Positions 11,880-23,426 are shown, counted from the stretch's first letter. The stretch is 64,000 nucleotides of DNA from Cycas panzhihuaensis (GCA_023213395.1 CM041465.1:125185741-125249740), one strand, 5' to 3'. Numbers and translations: made by a program. The notes: generated by a model from the sequence alone, not told the origin.

Positions 11880-11939
11880 GTGGAACTTAAACGACGTCAA
11901 CTCAAAGGTTTCCAAGTTTCATCTGGTACTGCAATCAAG

Positions 11940-12857
11940 ATGGTGACTCAAATGCTAAATGAAAACACCATTAAGCTAACAGGTGCTGAAAACTATCTTA
12001 CTTGGAAAATGCAAGCAAAAAACTTGTTGATTATCAATGAGTTGTGGGGTTATGTATCTGGCGAAATCGCCAAACCCGAGCACACTCTCAATCTTGCTAA
12101 TCCTCAAAATTTGATTCTAGCATATCCTATTGCATTAGCTTCTTACAAAGCTAAAGATGAGGTTGCACTCGCCTTTATTCATCTGCCAGTCAGTAACAAT
12201 GTTGATCAGAATATTGAATCTGCTTCAACTTCCAAAATTGCTTGGGACATAATTGTTTCATTGTATGAACGAAAAGATGATGCACGAATTGTAATGTATA
12301 AAGCAAAATTATTCAGTCTAAAGTATGTTGCTCCAATGGCAACCTATTTATCTTCAATTAAGGCTATCAGTAATCAACTGACAGCGCTTGGCAAACCATT
12401 CACAAATGAAGACTTGGTTACTACGACAATTCATGCTTTGCCAAAAGAATACAATGGTTTTATTTCTGCCATTTCTCGAAACGGAACTTTGTCAATTCTA
12501 ACTTTCAATGAGTTAGAACGTTTATTGTTGCAAGAAGAAGAAATTTATTCGCGGCAAGATGAGGCAAGCAAATCTGGTGCTTTCTCCGCGAAGTTTAAAC
12601 CCAAGCAGCAATTTCAGCCCAACCAGAATTTTCTAAAAAAATTTGGCAGTCTTAGTGTAAAATCAAAGACTTTCATTTGTTATTATTGTGGCAAAGTTGG
12701 CCACATTCAACGTGACTGCAGAAAACGTCAATATGACTTGCAACAACCACAGCAGCAACAAGTTCAACGTCAACAGAATCGACGTCAGTGGCAATAGAGT
12801 CACCATCAGCAACAGCAGCAACGTCAACAGCAATCGGGACCAACTCGAGGTGCATTT
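11940..12857 (+). pseudogene. C1 gag (UBN2-type copia Gag with zinc knuckle)
   Basis: I prefer the ATG at 11940 (MVTQMLNENTIKL) to the upstream one at 11880, because the same start and context occur in C4 at 43104. The protein shows the copia Gag pattern: NYLTWKMQAKNLLIINELWGY, a WDIIVSLYER motif, LPKEYNGFISAI and LLLQEEEIYSR. A CCHC knuckle (CYYCGKVGHIQRDC) at about 12679-12720 precedes a Gln/Arg-rich tail. TAG at 12795-12797 and TGA at 12858-12860 are the only breaks before protease, in the same frame. It would form the virus-like particle. Confidence 0.88.
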
Positions 12858-12860
12858 TGA

Positions 12861-13382
12861 GGTGGTCGCCAAAGAAAGATGAATTGTGGTGGTTTTCAAG
12901 GCCACACAGCTCAACATGATCCAAGTGACATGACCTTTTTAACATATACTGGCAGTCATAATGATAATACTTGGATCATTGATTATAGTGCATCACGTCA
13001 CATGACAGGTGATGCAAACATATTGTCAAATTTTCAAGAATGTCAAGGAGAAACAGTGACATTTGGGGACAATGCCACTGTCGAAATATCAGGTGTAGGT
13101 CAAATTACACCTCATGATCAGCATTCTGCATTTCCTAGTGGGAATGTTTTCTTAGTTCCTAGAATGCCCAAAAATTTGCTTTCGGTTAGTCAGCTTGATA
13201 AGCAGCAGATGAGTGTGCTATTCAAAGACAGAAAGTGTATCATCAGGAACAACGACGACCAGATAGTTGCAGTTGGTCATGAAGATCGTAGCCGCTACAA
13301 ATTAGATACAACATCTAGATCATCTCATGCATATATATCCCATTCTGTAAACAAGACTCAACTGTGGCATGAAAGACTTTGA
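12861..13382 (+). pseudogene. C1 protease and pre-integrase segment
   Basis: The frame is continuous with gag. The active site reads WIIDYSAS in place of the usual IDSGAS, so the Asp (12981-12983) is kept but both following residues are changed. RHMTGD, TVEISGVGQI and PKNLLSVSQLDKQQM are typical copia protease landmarks. The pre-integrase motif LWHERL ends at a TGA (13380-13382, Gly codon mutated). Sister copy C4 has IDFGAS at this site. Confidence 0.85.
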
Positions 13383-14150
13383 CACCTCAATCTTGACAGC
13401 ATCAGGGAGATGTTCAAACAAAACTTGGTTTATGTCTTATCCAAAATCTCTGGGGGTAATTGCCTTTGTGAATCATGTCTTATGGGGAAGCAACATCGAG
13501 AACCTTTTGAAAAAGGTAAGGCCTGGAGAGCACAGCATCCACTACAACTTGTACATTCTAACATTTGTGGTCCCATGACCACTCAGTCTCACGGAGGATC
13601 ATCATTCTTCATGACATTCATTGATGATTTCTCACATAAAGTGTGGGTGTACTTTCTAAAGCATAAGTCATAAGCTTTGAACAAGTTTAAGGAATTTAAA
13701 CTTGCAGTTGAAAATGAATCAGGCATACACATCAAAATACTCAGAACAGATAATGGTGGTGAGTATACATCCAGAGATTTTAATCATTTCTGTATTCAAA
13801 ATGGCATCAAACGCGAATTTTCTACCCCTTACACACCGCAACAGAATGGTGTGGCAGAAAGGATGAACAGAACCTTGGTCAATAGAGCAAAAGCTATGAT
13901 GCATGCCAAAGGTCTCTCATTAGCATACTGGGCAGAAGCACTTCTTACTGTTGCATATCTGTCAAACCACAACTCAACTTCTGTACTTTCGGGCATGACA
14001 CCCGAGGAGGCCTGGACTGGCCAAACACCTACGGTCAGCCACTTACGAACTTTTGGATGCACGACCTACATGAACATTCCTCACGAGCAGCGACGGAAAT
14101 TCAATGACAAAAGTCTCAAATGCAACTTTATTAGATATGCACCTATAGTA
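13383..14150 (+). pseudogene. C1 integrase
   Basis: Same frame as gag, with one TAA at 13671-13673. Zinc-region cysteines (CLCESCLMGKQH) are kept. In the catalytic core the first Asp is Asn: HSNICGP, aac at 13560-13562, where C4 has HSDICGP. The second Asp (RTDNGGEY) and the Glu (NGVAERMNR) are kept. The C-terminal part reads TFGCTTYMNIPHEQRRKF. A one-base deletion near 14150 shifts the frame. The enzyme would insert the cDNA into host DNA. Confidence 0.88.
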
Positions 14151-15147
14151 AAGCATATCGATTGTTTGATCCCCTTACTAAAAAGATGCATACTTCACGC
14201 AATGTCGTCTTTGCAGTAGACAATTGAGAGATCGACATCAGCACTCTTCCTCTCTCCCTTGATAAAGGCAAACCCATTCTTGAAGAATCTGTCCCTTCAG
14301 CTTCCTCAACTCCTTGTACTTCATCTGCACCAACTGCTTCTTCTTCCTCCTCATCTTCCTTAGTTCCTTCATTGTGTCCTTCTTCTTCTTCTAAGGTTCA
14401 ACAATCACCTCCATCACAGGACCATGAAGCCACATCAACAAAGAAGCTACCCAAATGGTACATGCAAACTATTGCATATTCACAAATTGTTAAAGGAAAA
14501 CGTCCATCTAAAATGTGGCCTTCACTCACTGTCAATTACACACTTATGGTTAAAGTGCTTACTGCTCCTGCGCCTTCCATTTTTGAGGAGGCATGTATAG
14601 ACGAAAAGTGGCACGCTGCCATGGATGACGAGATCCACTCCATTTATCAAAATGACACACGGGACTTGGTTGAGTTACCACCTGGCAAACAAGCCATTAG
14701 TTGTAAGTGGATCTATAAACTCAAGTATAAGTCTGATGGTACTATTGAGCGACATAAGGCTCGCCTTGTTGCTAAAAGTTTCAAACAACAAGAAGGCATC
14801 GACTACACAGAGACATTTGCACTAGTAGCCAATATGAATACCATCAGAATTGTTATGGCCTTAGCTGCATAATGCAACTGGCCATTGTATCAAATGGATG
14901 TCAAAAATGCCTCTCTCAATGGCAATTTGACTGAGGAGGTCTACCTGGAACAACCTCCTGGATATATTTTTGTCGACAATGAACATCTTGTCTCTCGTTT
15001 TAAGAAGGCCTTGTATGGTCTAAACAAGCGCCACGTGATTGGTATTCAAAGATCGATGACTACTTTTTGCAGCACAATTTTCATCGATCCACATCAGATT
15101 CGAACCTATATATCAAGGTTCAAAACCAGCACATCACACTTGTTGTT
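14150..15147 (+). pseudogene. C1 reverse transcriptase, part 1
   Basis: A Ser/Pro-rich linker is followed by LPKWYMQTIAYSQIV and then RT fingers ([82 protein letters not shown]). A TAA lies at 14870-14872 and a one-base loss after ALYGL shifts the frame. The gene stops at 15147-15152 where C2 is inserted, inside the Tyr codon of the YVDD catalytic box; the rest is at 22485. Confidence 0.9.
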
Positions 15148-15152
15148 CTTTA

Positions 15153-15693
15153 TGTTAAACCTCATGGTTTACCTTATGTTTATAATGTTAAGCTAATGTA
15201 CTTTCTATTCTTGTATTATGTGTGCACTTTTGCACTTTTGTACTTTAGGTGTAACTTTATCACTTAAGTGATAAAGTACACACCCACTTTATGTCTAGTG
15301 ACATAACGTTGTAACTTAAGGGTCAAATGACCCCCTTGCACTTTTGCTCACATGAGCTCCCAATGGACACTTGTCCTACATGCAAGCATGCATTACATGA
15401 TTGACACTTGTCAATCATGCAATAGCCTTTGGCCTCTCATCTTCTTCTATTTAAAGAGGCCTCTCTTCATTGTTGCTCATCTTGAGAGGAGGAGCTCATT
15501 GTTATTCATCGGTTTGCTAATCAAGTTTGAAGCATTCTTTGGTGGTTGGACTAATTCCAACCCCCCATTTCTGGTATCTTGATCTTGCTCCTATTTCTCT
15601 TTGTGTTCTTTATGTTTTATGCTTCATGCATTTGTGGTATTGTGCTTTTACTTATGATCTTGGGACTAATGTGGCTTAATGCCCATTTTCACA
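15153..15693 (+). repeat. C2 5' LTR
   Basis: Starts tgttaaacctcatgg and ends cccattttcaca. U3 holds a perfect 24-base palindrome (15254-15277, half site actttatcactt) and a 10-bp perfect hairpin (15396-15419). Related to the LTRs of C5, C7 and C8. Confidence 0.97.
15448..15456 (+). promoter_or_regulatory. TATA-like box in C2 5' LTR
   Basis: tatttaaag lies about 30 bases after the U3 hairpin, at the place where C5 and C8 have tatataa. It is probably the core promoter of the element; inferred from position. Confidence 0.5.
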
Positions 15694-15695
15694 TT

Positions 15696-15707
15696 TGGTA
15701 TCAGAGC
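15696..15707 (+). other. C2 primer binding site
   Basis: tggtatcagagc, two bases after the LTR end, is a perfect initiator tRNA-Met primer site. Confidence 0.95.
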
Positions 15708-17780
15708 TGAAAGGTTTCTGAACTTAGTTTGTTTAAGCCTTTGTTAGTTTATTATCTCATCATCATTCTTGAAATCGTATGCCTTTGGACTATCCTCTGT
15801 CCCTGCACTTGAAGAAGCCCATTTCTGTGCCTGTCCAAAGCTGTGCATGAAGGACCTGCATGCAAGGACTGTTCAAACCACCGCAGTAAGAGGATTCAAG
15901 GAGCCCAGTCGGAAGACGGCCAGCTGAGCCGGCCTAGTCAGCGCCCAATCGATTCGGCCCAAATTAGTCGAAGGCTACCCAATCGGCTCCGGCCCGGTCG
16001 GTTGTCCAACTCAACGATCCGATTAGCGATGGCGGCTCGGCTCATTTCGGCTCATTCTTGAGTCGGCCTCGATGCAGTCATCACCACGATCCTCAAATCA
16101 TCGGCTCGGCTCGGCTCATTCTTGAAGTCGGCACTCGATGCATAGTCATCACGAGTCCTCAAAGCATCGCTCGGCTCAACTCATTGTTGAGTCAAGACTT
16201 TCGATGCCTGATCATCCACGATCATCAAAAGCGTCATTTCGGCGGTGCCAACTCGGCTCAACGCTAAGTCAAGACACGAAATCTCTCTACCTGCCGGCTC
16301 AGTACATTGCCCGATTAGAAGTGTCGGCTCGGCTACGGTCATCTCGGTGCCAACTCGGCCTGCCGGCGGTGCCAACTCGGCTCACCCGGTCGGCCGGCGA
16401 GCTCGGCCAACTCAAGCTTTCGGTGAGTGCCAACTCGGCCTGCTTGGCGGTGCCAACTCGATTATCACCGCCCTCTCGGCGAGCCAGTCGGCACATTCTT
16501 GAAATCGGCCATTCAAGATTGAAAAATCAACCTCTTGATAGCATATTTTCAACAATATGCTCATGTGAATCAATTTTTTTTTTTTAAGCTTTTAAGAGAA
16601 TTTTTTCTCAAAGGGGGAATCTTAAGAGACTTTAAGCCTTTTAGCTGGGCCTACTTGAAAATTTTTTTTTTATAGACATTGGCAGTCTTGATTACCTTAA
16701 GAAATCTGTTTTCTTTTAGTGAGATTTAATCTCACTTATAAAGTCCTTTTAAGTGCTTCTTAAAAGTACCTTTTTGTACTTACTGTTTTAAGCTCTTTTA
16801 GCACACTTTCATGCTAGTAAAGCATCATTGAGCTTAATTAATGTAATCAAAAGGCATATCTACATTGTAAAGGTGAAGAAAATTACCACCTAACTTCATT
16901 TTTTGGCACCTTGCATGGTGACCTTGGCCTTCTTAAGTTCAAAAAGGCGAAGGCTCATTGTGAAACTTAATAAAATCACAATTTTCTTGTTGGATTGTTG
17001 AGACATTTTAAGTCTCAACAGCTGTTGCGTGGAGTTCGTGTTGGCTTTGGAGCATTTCTTGAGTACACCTTTTCTTGTGGCTTCATCACTTCATCAGATT
17101 TTGAAGGTTAAAAGGAACCATTTTTTGCTGTTTTCATCAAAGGTTCCTTACATCATTTTCTTTTAAGTACTCAAAGTACTTTATCATTGTACTCAAGCAT
17201 ACATAGCACCTCACTTGGATCATAAAGCACTTGAAATCTTTTTTTGTGCTCATTCTCTCATTGCTTCTTAAGAAGCATTCTTTGTAAGCCAAAAGGCATA
17301 AAAATCCAAGTAAGAAGATATTAAAAATTCACTTAGACTTATTTAAAAGTGAATTTAAAATCTATTGGAGAGGCTCGAAAAAGGTTCAAACCTTGCCTCT
17401 AAATTAACCTTAAGCTTGGTGCATTCCCTAGGGGACCAACCGACCGTACGGTCAGTGCACGACAATTAAGGTTGCTTGAGGGAAAGGAAGTTCGAAAAGG
17501 GTGTTATTGGGGTTGTGAATCCCAGGGAAAGCATGGTACGTCCATGCAGATCAACCCTACCTGCCTTGTCCTAGATTTAACTTGGTCAACATTTGGATCT
17601 TCTCTATAAGATCAAGTTGGACCAACTCTATAGCCTAGTCCTCCATCCCTCATCATTCCATTCAGTTGTTGGATCTTCTAGTAAGATCAGGACTGTTGGT
17701 CTTGTTAGAAGGTGGAACTTAATCGACGAAAGCTTTGAGTTTCCAAGTTATCTGCTAGCTTCAAGTGTTAATCAAGTGGA
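15708..17780 (+). other. C2 leader with GC-rich repeated block
   Basis: The leader is AT-rich except at about 15880-16510, which is strongly GC-rich and built of short recurring units (ctcggctc, gtgccaactcggc) and of a looser unit around cgatgc..catc..cgat..tcaaa..tcggctc. A hairpin with arms agcatatt/aatatgct follows at 16540-16561. The last part (about 17390-17780) is homologous to the C5 leader. Open frames in the GC block are Ser/Arg-rich with no domain. Confidence 0.65.
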
Positions 17781-18746
17781 AAGATAGCTGCCATAAACAT
17801 GCTTAACGCATGTACCATAAGGCTAACGGGGCAATCAAATTATCAAGAATGGAAAAGAATCACAAAAAATCTCTTGATAATGAATGAGTTATGGGGATAT
17901 GTTTCTGGAGGAATCCCCAATCCTACACTTGTGGATGATAATAATGAAAATCAACCTGCACCTGTGAATGTTGAACATGTTGCTGCATGGGAGGCCAAAG
18001 ACGAAATTGCTTTGGCATTCATTCGTATGGTTGTGGACATAAATGTAGACCAAAATATTTCTTCTGCACAATCTTCTAAAGAAGCATGGGACACATTGTC
18101 CTCTTTGTATGAAAGGCGAGATAAAGCTCGCATTTTGATGATAAAAGCAAAATTGTACTCCATCAAATTTGTAAAGCCAATGTCGGCATTCTTGTCCTCC
18201 ATTAAGGAGGTTTGTAATGAATTAAATATTTTAGGTAGTCCAGCTACAAGAGATGAAATCGTAGCCTCCATCACAAAAGCACTACCAAAGGACTACAACG
18301 GCTTTATATCATCAACTACACGAGATGGTTCACTAAGGGAGATGACATTCAATGAACTTGAAAGCTTATTGCTTCAAGAAGAACAAATTTATGCTAAGGA
18401 AAATGAAGAACCATCTACAACAGGTGCTTTCACAGCAAAGGCAAAGGCAAATCATTAATCCAAACCTGCATTCACAAAGCAGTTTGGAAATATGAACATT
18501 GGATCTTCCAAGTCCAATGTCGTATGCCATTATTGTGGCAAACCTGGCCACATTGCACCTGATTGTAGAAAGAAGCAAGCGGATCTTCGAAGACGGCCGG
18601 CGATACGTGGTCAAAGACAACGCAGCCCACGACAACAGTTTCAACAAAGGTTCCAACGGCCAGATCACCAGCAGAATCCCCCTCGACCAAATCGAGGTGC
18701 CTATCGAGGAGGTCCAAGAAGTGGGGGTCAAAGAGGTGGCTACTAA
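17781..18746 (+). pseudogene. C2 gag
   Basis: The natural ATG (aligned with C5 at 38182) is ATA here; the first ATG is at 17799 (MLNACTIRLTGQSNYQEWK). It has the copia Gag pattern: NLLIMNELWGYVSGGI, WDTLSSLYERRDKARI, FLSSIKEVCNELN, LPKDYNGFISS and LLLQEEQIY. A TAA at 18456-18458 separates this from an intact CCHC knuckle (CHYCGKPGHIAPDC) and an Arg/Gln/Pro-rich tail. The frame ends at 18744-18746. The lost start and the internal stop make it non-functional. Confidence 0.87.
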
Positions 18747-19990
18747 CGCCATTTTAATCGGTTTGCCAATGAAGACAAACCGCTTTGTGCATACCAATCA
18801 TGCAACATTGACAACACTTGGATTGTCGATTCAGAGCTTCTCAACATATGACGGGGAGTGAAGAACTCCTATGCAACATCAAGGAAGGTAAAGGTCAATC
18901 GGTGACCTTTGGAAATCTTGAATCGATTGAGATTTCGTGAATAGGCACGATAGCTCCTTTTCATTCTCCTCAAAATCCTTCCTCATCATTTCCCAACAGT
19001 GATGCCTACTTCATTCCTTCTATGGAGAAGAATCGCTATCATAGCCAGTTGAACAACCAACACATGAGCGTACTATTTAAAAATGGGAAATGTATCATTT
19101 GTGACAAAGATGATCAGATCGCTTGTTTGTAGCCTATGAGGATCAAGGTCTTTACAAGTTAGATGCCAATAACATTACTCTTGATTTTGCTTACTCTGGT
19201 TCCACATCTTTGTCAAAAATTCAGTTATGGCATCAACATCTACGACATTTAAGCCTAGACAATCTGAAGCAGATGATAAACAAAAGCATGGTGTATGGGC
19301 TTCCAAAGATGTATGGTTCAAAATGTCTTTCCGAAGCTTGCATAATGGGGACACAACATCGGCTGCCTTTTCCTAAAGGCAAAGCATGGCGTGCATCTTA
19401 TCCTTTGCAGTTAGTTCACTCAGACTTGTGTGGACCCATGTCCACCCAATCCTTTGGAGGAGCATTGTACTACATATCTTTCATTGATGACTTCTCTCAC
19501 AAAGTGGGTCTACTTCCTAAAGCAAAATCGAAGCCTTCTCCAAGTTCAAAGAGTTCAAGGCGGAAGTAGAAAATGAATCAAGCTACTCAATTGGCACATT
19601 AAGGTCGAGATAATGGAGTGAATTCACTTCAAATGAACTCAACCAATTTTGCAAGGATAGGGAAATTCAGAGACAACTCATTACTCCTCATACTCCTCAA
19701 AGAAATGGAGTCTCAGGAGGATGAATAGAACTTTGGCTAATAAAGCCAAAACAATGATGCATGCAAAAGGACTTCCAAGAGCTTATTGGGCCGAAGCATT
19801 TCATACGGACCTATGTGGCCAATCGAAGTCCTACAATGATCACCGATATCACACATGAGGAGGCATGGTGCAGTAAGAAACCAACTATCGACCATTTGAG
19901 GACATTCGGTGTCTCTGCGATATGCACATACCAGATCAACAAAGAACAAAGTTGGACAAACATAGCCTCAAATGCATCTTTGTAGGATAT
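18747..19990 (+). pseudogene. C2 protease-integrase relic
   Basis: The protease site begins TWIVDS and then loses one base inside the Asp-Ser-Gly-Ala motif, so the frame breaks at the active site (about 18820-18835). The pre-integrase and integrase core follow at 19123-19569 (LYKLDANNI, LWHQHLRHLSLDN, CLSEACIMGTQHRLPFPKGKAW, LVHSDLCGP with the first Asp kept, FIDDFSHKV) and then shift again. The region of the catalytic Glu (NGV....MNR, about 19700) is scrambled by indels. The C-terminal part resumes at 19840-19990. Confidence 0.85.
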
Positions 19991-21278
19991 GCAATCCATA
20001 GCAAAGCCTACAAGTTGTATGATCCAATTGGGAGAAAAATGCATCTCTCAAGAGATGTAATCTTTGTTGAGGATGATCAAAAGAGTTGGATATGGCATCA
20101 ATCCAACCCCCATTGACAAAGGGAAAAAGATTGTTGAGGACTTCCTTCCTCTCAATCTTATACACCATGTTCTTCATCCGCACCTCCTATACCATCTACT
20201 TCATCTTCATCTCCACTTGAACCTTCCACTTCATCTTCTGTTACTCCTACACTTAGACCAGAAGATATTGAGGTTCATGCCACATCATTTCATAAGTTAC
20301 CTAAGTGGTACACTCAAACGGTACAGGATGGTCATATCATTGAAGGGAAACGTCCATCAAAGTATCGGCAGTAAACAAACTTTGCACTTATGGCTGAAGT
20401 GATTTCTATTGATGAGCCTACTACCTTTGCAGAGGCTTCACAAAGTGACAGTTGGAAAGCTGCCATGGATGAGGAGATTCAATCCATTCATAAGAATGGT
20501 ACTTGGGACTTGGTCGAATTGCCTCCACACAAGCAGGCAATTAGTTGCAAATGGATCTACAAGACCAAATTCCATCTTGATGGGACACTCAAGCGACGAA
20601 AGCAAGACTTGTACAAAGGGGTTCAAGCAAAGAAAGGAATTGATTACGAGGAGACCTTTGCACTGTAGCAAACATGAACACCATCGGACTTCTTTTGGCC
20701 TTAATGCACAATGCAAATGGCGTGTATCGGATGGACGTGAAGCGCGCCTTCCTCAGCGGCGATCTTCAAGAGAAGGTATACTTGGAGCAACCTCCTGGTT
20801 ACAAGGAACAAGGCAAGGAGCTTTTGGTATGTCGCCTCAAGAAGGCTTTGTATGGCTTGAAGCAAGCTCCTAGGGCATGGTGCAAAAATCGATGAATACT
20901 TTTTGAGACATGGGTTTCATCGATCCACATCTGATCCAAACTTGTACATCAAACATGAACATCACCATGTCATTTATATTGCCTTGTATGTAGATGACTT
21001 AGTGATCACGGGTGATGACACTAAGCTCATCAATATTCTCGGGATGATTTGAAGAGAAGTTTTGAGATGGTGATCTTGGACTTCTCCATTACTTTCTAGG
21101 CTTTGAGGTATGGCAGCAGCCAGGCTATATCTTCATTTCCCAAGCAAAATATTCTTGGAACATCTTGCAAAGATTCGGGATGCACGATCGCAAGGCAGGC
21201 GCCTACACCCATGGAGAACGGCACCAAGCTTTCTCTTAATGAGGAAGTTGAACCGGTAATTCCACTCTTTATCGACAG
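19991..21278 (+). pseudogene. C2 reverse transcriptase relic
   Basis: The linker and RT fingers ([61 protein letters not shown]) run to 20668, where a one-base deletion breaks the frame. The palm continues at 20674-20895 ([36 protein letters not shown]). The catalytic LYVDDLVITGDD is present in a third frame at about 20985-21020. At least four frameshifts are seen. Confidence 0.88.
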
Positions 21279-21928
21279 TTGATTGGTAGCTTGATGTATC
21301 TCACCAACACTCGTCCAGACATCTCATTTGTAGTTGGGATTTGCTCTTGCTTCATGTCTCAACCCAATCAGAAGCATTGGCAAGCAGTAAAACGCATACT
21401 CAAGTATATCAAAGGAACATTGCAGCTTGGGCTTGAGTATGTACATAAGGAGAGCTTCACTTTGGAGGGGTTCTCTGATTCTGATTAGGCGGGATGCGGG
21501 ATAGCGAAATCTACCTCGGGTTCTTGTTTCACCCTTGGTTCGTGATTGTTTCATGGAGTTACAAGAAGCAACCAAATGTTACCTTGTCCTCCATCAGGCA
21601 GTACAAAGTCTGCGATCGGTATGACTTGTGAGGTTATCCGGCTTCGGATTCTTGGTAAGCTTGGATTTCGTGACAGCAATGTACCGGCATTCATTGTGAC
21701 AATCAGAGTGTCCTCAAGCTAACTAAGAATCCAGTCTTCCACGCACGGACCAAGCATATTGAAGTTCACCACCATTTCGTCAGGGAGCATGTACACAGTG
21801 GTGAGATCACACTTCAATATCGACCAACGGAGCAGCAGACGGCAGATATCTTTACCAAGCCACTTGGTAGAGACAAATTTGTAAAATTTAGAGATGGTCT
21901 TGGAGTCCGACTCAACATTATAAACAAT
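21279..21928 (+). pseudogene. C2 RT C-terminus and RNase H relic
   Basis: RT thumb/connection at 21279-21488 (IGSLMYLTNTRPDISFVVGI, KRILKYIKGTLQLGLEY, FTLEGFSDSD) ends in TAG, where the homologues have a Trp codon. RNase H continues with many indels; the pieces match FHARTKHIEVHHHF and FTKPLG in C5 (about 21735-21870). The central Glu and Asp motifs are disrupted. Confidence 0.82.
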
Positions 21929-21937
21929 AAGGGGGGG
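21929..21937 (+). other. C2 polypurine tract
   Basis: aaggggggg directly precedes the 3' LTR, the position of the plus-strand primer of LTR retrotransposons. Confidence 0.88.
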
Positions 21938-22479
21938 TGTTAAAACCTCATGGTTTACCTTAAGTTTACAATGTTAAGCTAATGTACTTTCTATTCTTGT
22001 ATTATGTGTGCACTTTTGCACTTTTGTACTTTAGGTGTAACTTTATCACTTAAGTGATAAAGTACACACCCACTTTATGTCTAGTGACATAACGTTGTAA
22101 CTTAAGGGTCAAATGACCCCCTTGCACTTTTGCTCACATGAGCTCCCAACGGACACTTGTCCTACATGCAAGCATGCATTGCATGATTGACACTTGTCAG
22201 TCATGCAATAGCCCTTGGCCTCTCATCTTCTTCTATTTAAAGAGGCCTCTCTTCATTGTTGCTCATCTTGAGAGGAGGAGCTCATTGTTATTCTGTCAGT
22301 TTGCTAATCAAGCTGAAGCATTCTTTGGTGGTTGGACTAATTCCAACCCCCCATTTCTGGTATCTTGATCTTGCTCCTATTTCTCTTTGTGTTCTTTATG
22401 TTTTATGCTTCATGCATTTGCGGTATTGTGCTTTTACTTATGATCTTGGGACTAATGTGGCTTAATGCCCATTTTCACA
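21938..22479 (+). repeat. C2 3' LTR
   Basis: Nearly identical to 15153-15693. The U3 palindrome recurs at 22040-22063. The hairpin at 22181-22206 has one change to a G-T pair, which would be a G-U wobble in RNA. Confidence 0.97.
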
Positions 22480-22484
22480 CTTTA

Positions 22485-23426
22485 TGTTGATGATTTGATT
22501 ATCAAAGGCAATGATGTAGATCTGATTGAGTGTCTCCAAAGGGACTTGAAGAGAAGTTTTGAGATGACAAAACTCAGACTTCTTCACTATTTCCTTGGCA
22601 TGGAAGTGTGGCAACAACGAGGTCACATTTTCATTTCTCAAGCCAAATATACATGGAATATTTTGCAGCAATTCAGAATGGAAGACTGCAAACCTTCACC
22701 AACACCCATGGAGACAGTTACTAAATTGTCGATGAATGAAGAAGGCAAACCTGTTGATTCCACACTTTTCAGGCAACTAGTGGGTAGTCTCATCTACTTG
22801 ACTAACACTAGACTTGACATTTCATATGTGATTGGAATGTTCCAGATACATGATCAGCCCCAATCAGCGGCACTAGAATACTGCAAAATACATTCTCAGA
22901 TACCTCAAATGTACTTTGCAGTATGGTCTTCACTACACACGTAATGAGAACTTCACACTGGAAGGGTTCTCAGATTCAGATTGAACCGGATGCCGGAAAT
23001 CCACCTCAGGTTATTGTTTCAACCATGGGTCTGCTATTGTTTCATGGAGTTGCAAAAAGCAACCAAATGTTATGCTTTCCTCCACTGAAGCAGAATACAA
23101 AATTGTTGTCAGCACAGCATGTGAGGCTATTTGGCTCAGACGGATTCTTGAAGAGCTTGGACTTGAGCAAACACTCCCAACACCATTGTATTGTGACAAT
23201 CAAAGTGTTATCAAGATTGCCAAGAATCCGGTATTTCATGCACGTACCAAGCATATTGAAGTCCATCAACATTTTATCAAAAAACATGTGCAGCAAGGTG
23301 AAATCGACCTCGTCTACAAGCCGATCGATCAACAGATAGCCGACATCTTCACCAAGCCACTTGGGAAAGAGAAGTTCGAGCATTTTAGAAGCGGCCTCGA
23401 CATTCGACTTAATGTTGTATCCATTC
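22485..23426 (+). pseudogene. C1 reverse transcriptase part 2 and RNase H
   Basis: Continues the C1 RT after C2. The joined box is YVDD (tgttgatgat at 22485 onward), then LECLQRDLKRSFEM-type palm, LLHYFLGMEVWQQ, ISQAKYTWNILQQF and LVGSLIYLTNTRLDIS. A frameshift follows at about 22835. RNase H reads FSDSD, then TGA, then GYCFNHGSAIVSWSCKKQPN, SSTEAEY (Glu kept), YCDNQSV (Asp kept), TKHIEVHQHF and DIFTKPLGKEKF. The three RNase H acidic residues are present but the frame is not continuous. Confidence 0.9.

Larger units (their letters stand above)
15153..22479 (+). mobile_element. C2: Ty1/copia element inserted in C1 RT
   Basis: LTRs 15153-15693 and 21938-22479 differ at about a dozen places by eye. 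They are bordered by the duplicated target cttta (15148-15152 and 22480-22484). A perfect tRNA-Met primer site, a 2 kb leader, gag-PR-INT-RT-RNase H relics and a polypurine tract follow in copia order. Coding is heavily frameshifted although the LTRs are only about 2% apart. Confidence 0.95.

Noticed and set aside
16138-16587. 149-codon frame in the GC-rich block of the C2 leader
   Set aside because: It exists because GC-rich repeats have few stops; several overlapping frames on both strands are open and none shows a domain.
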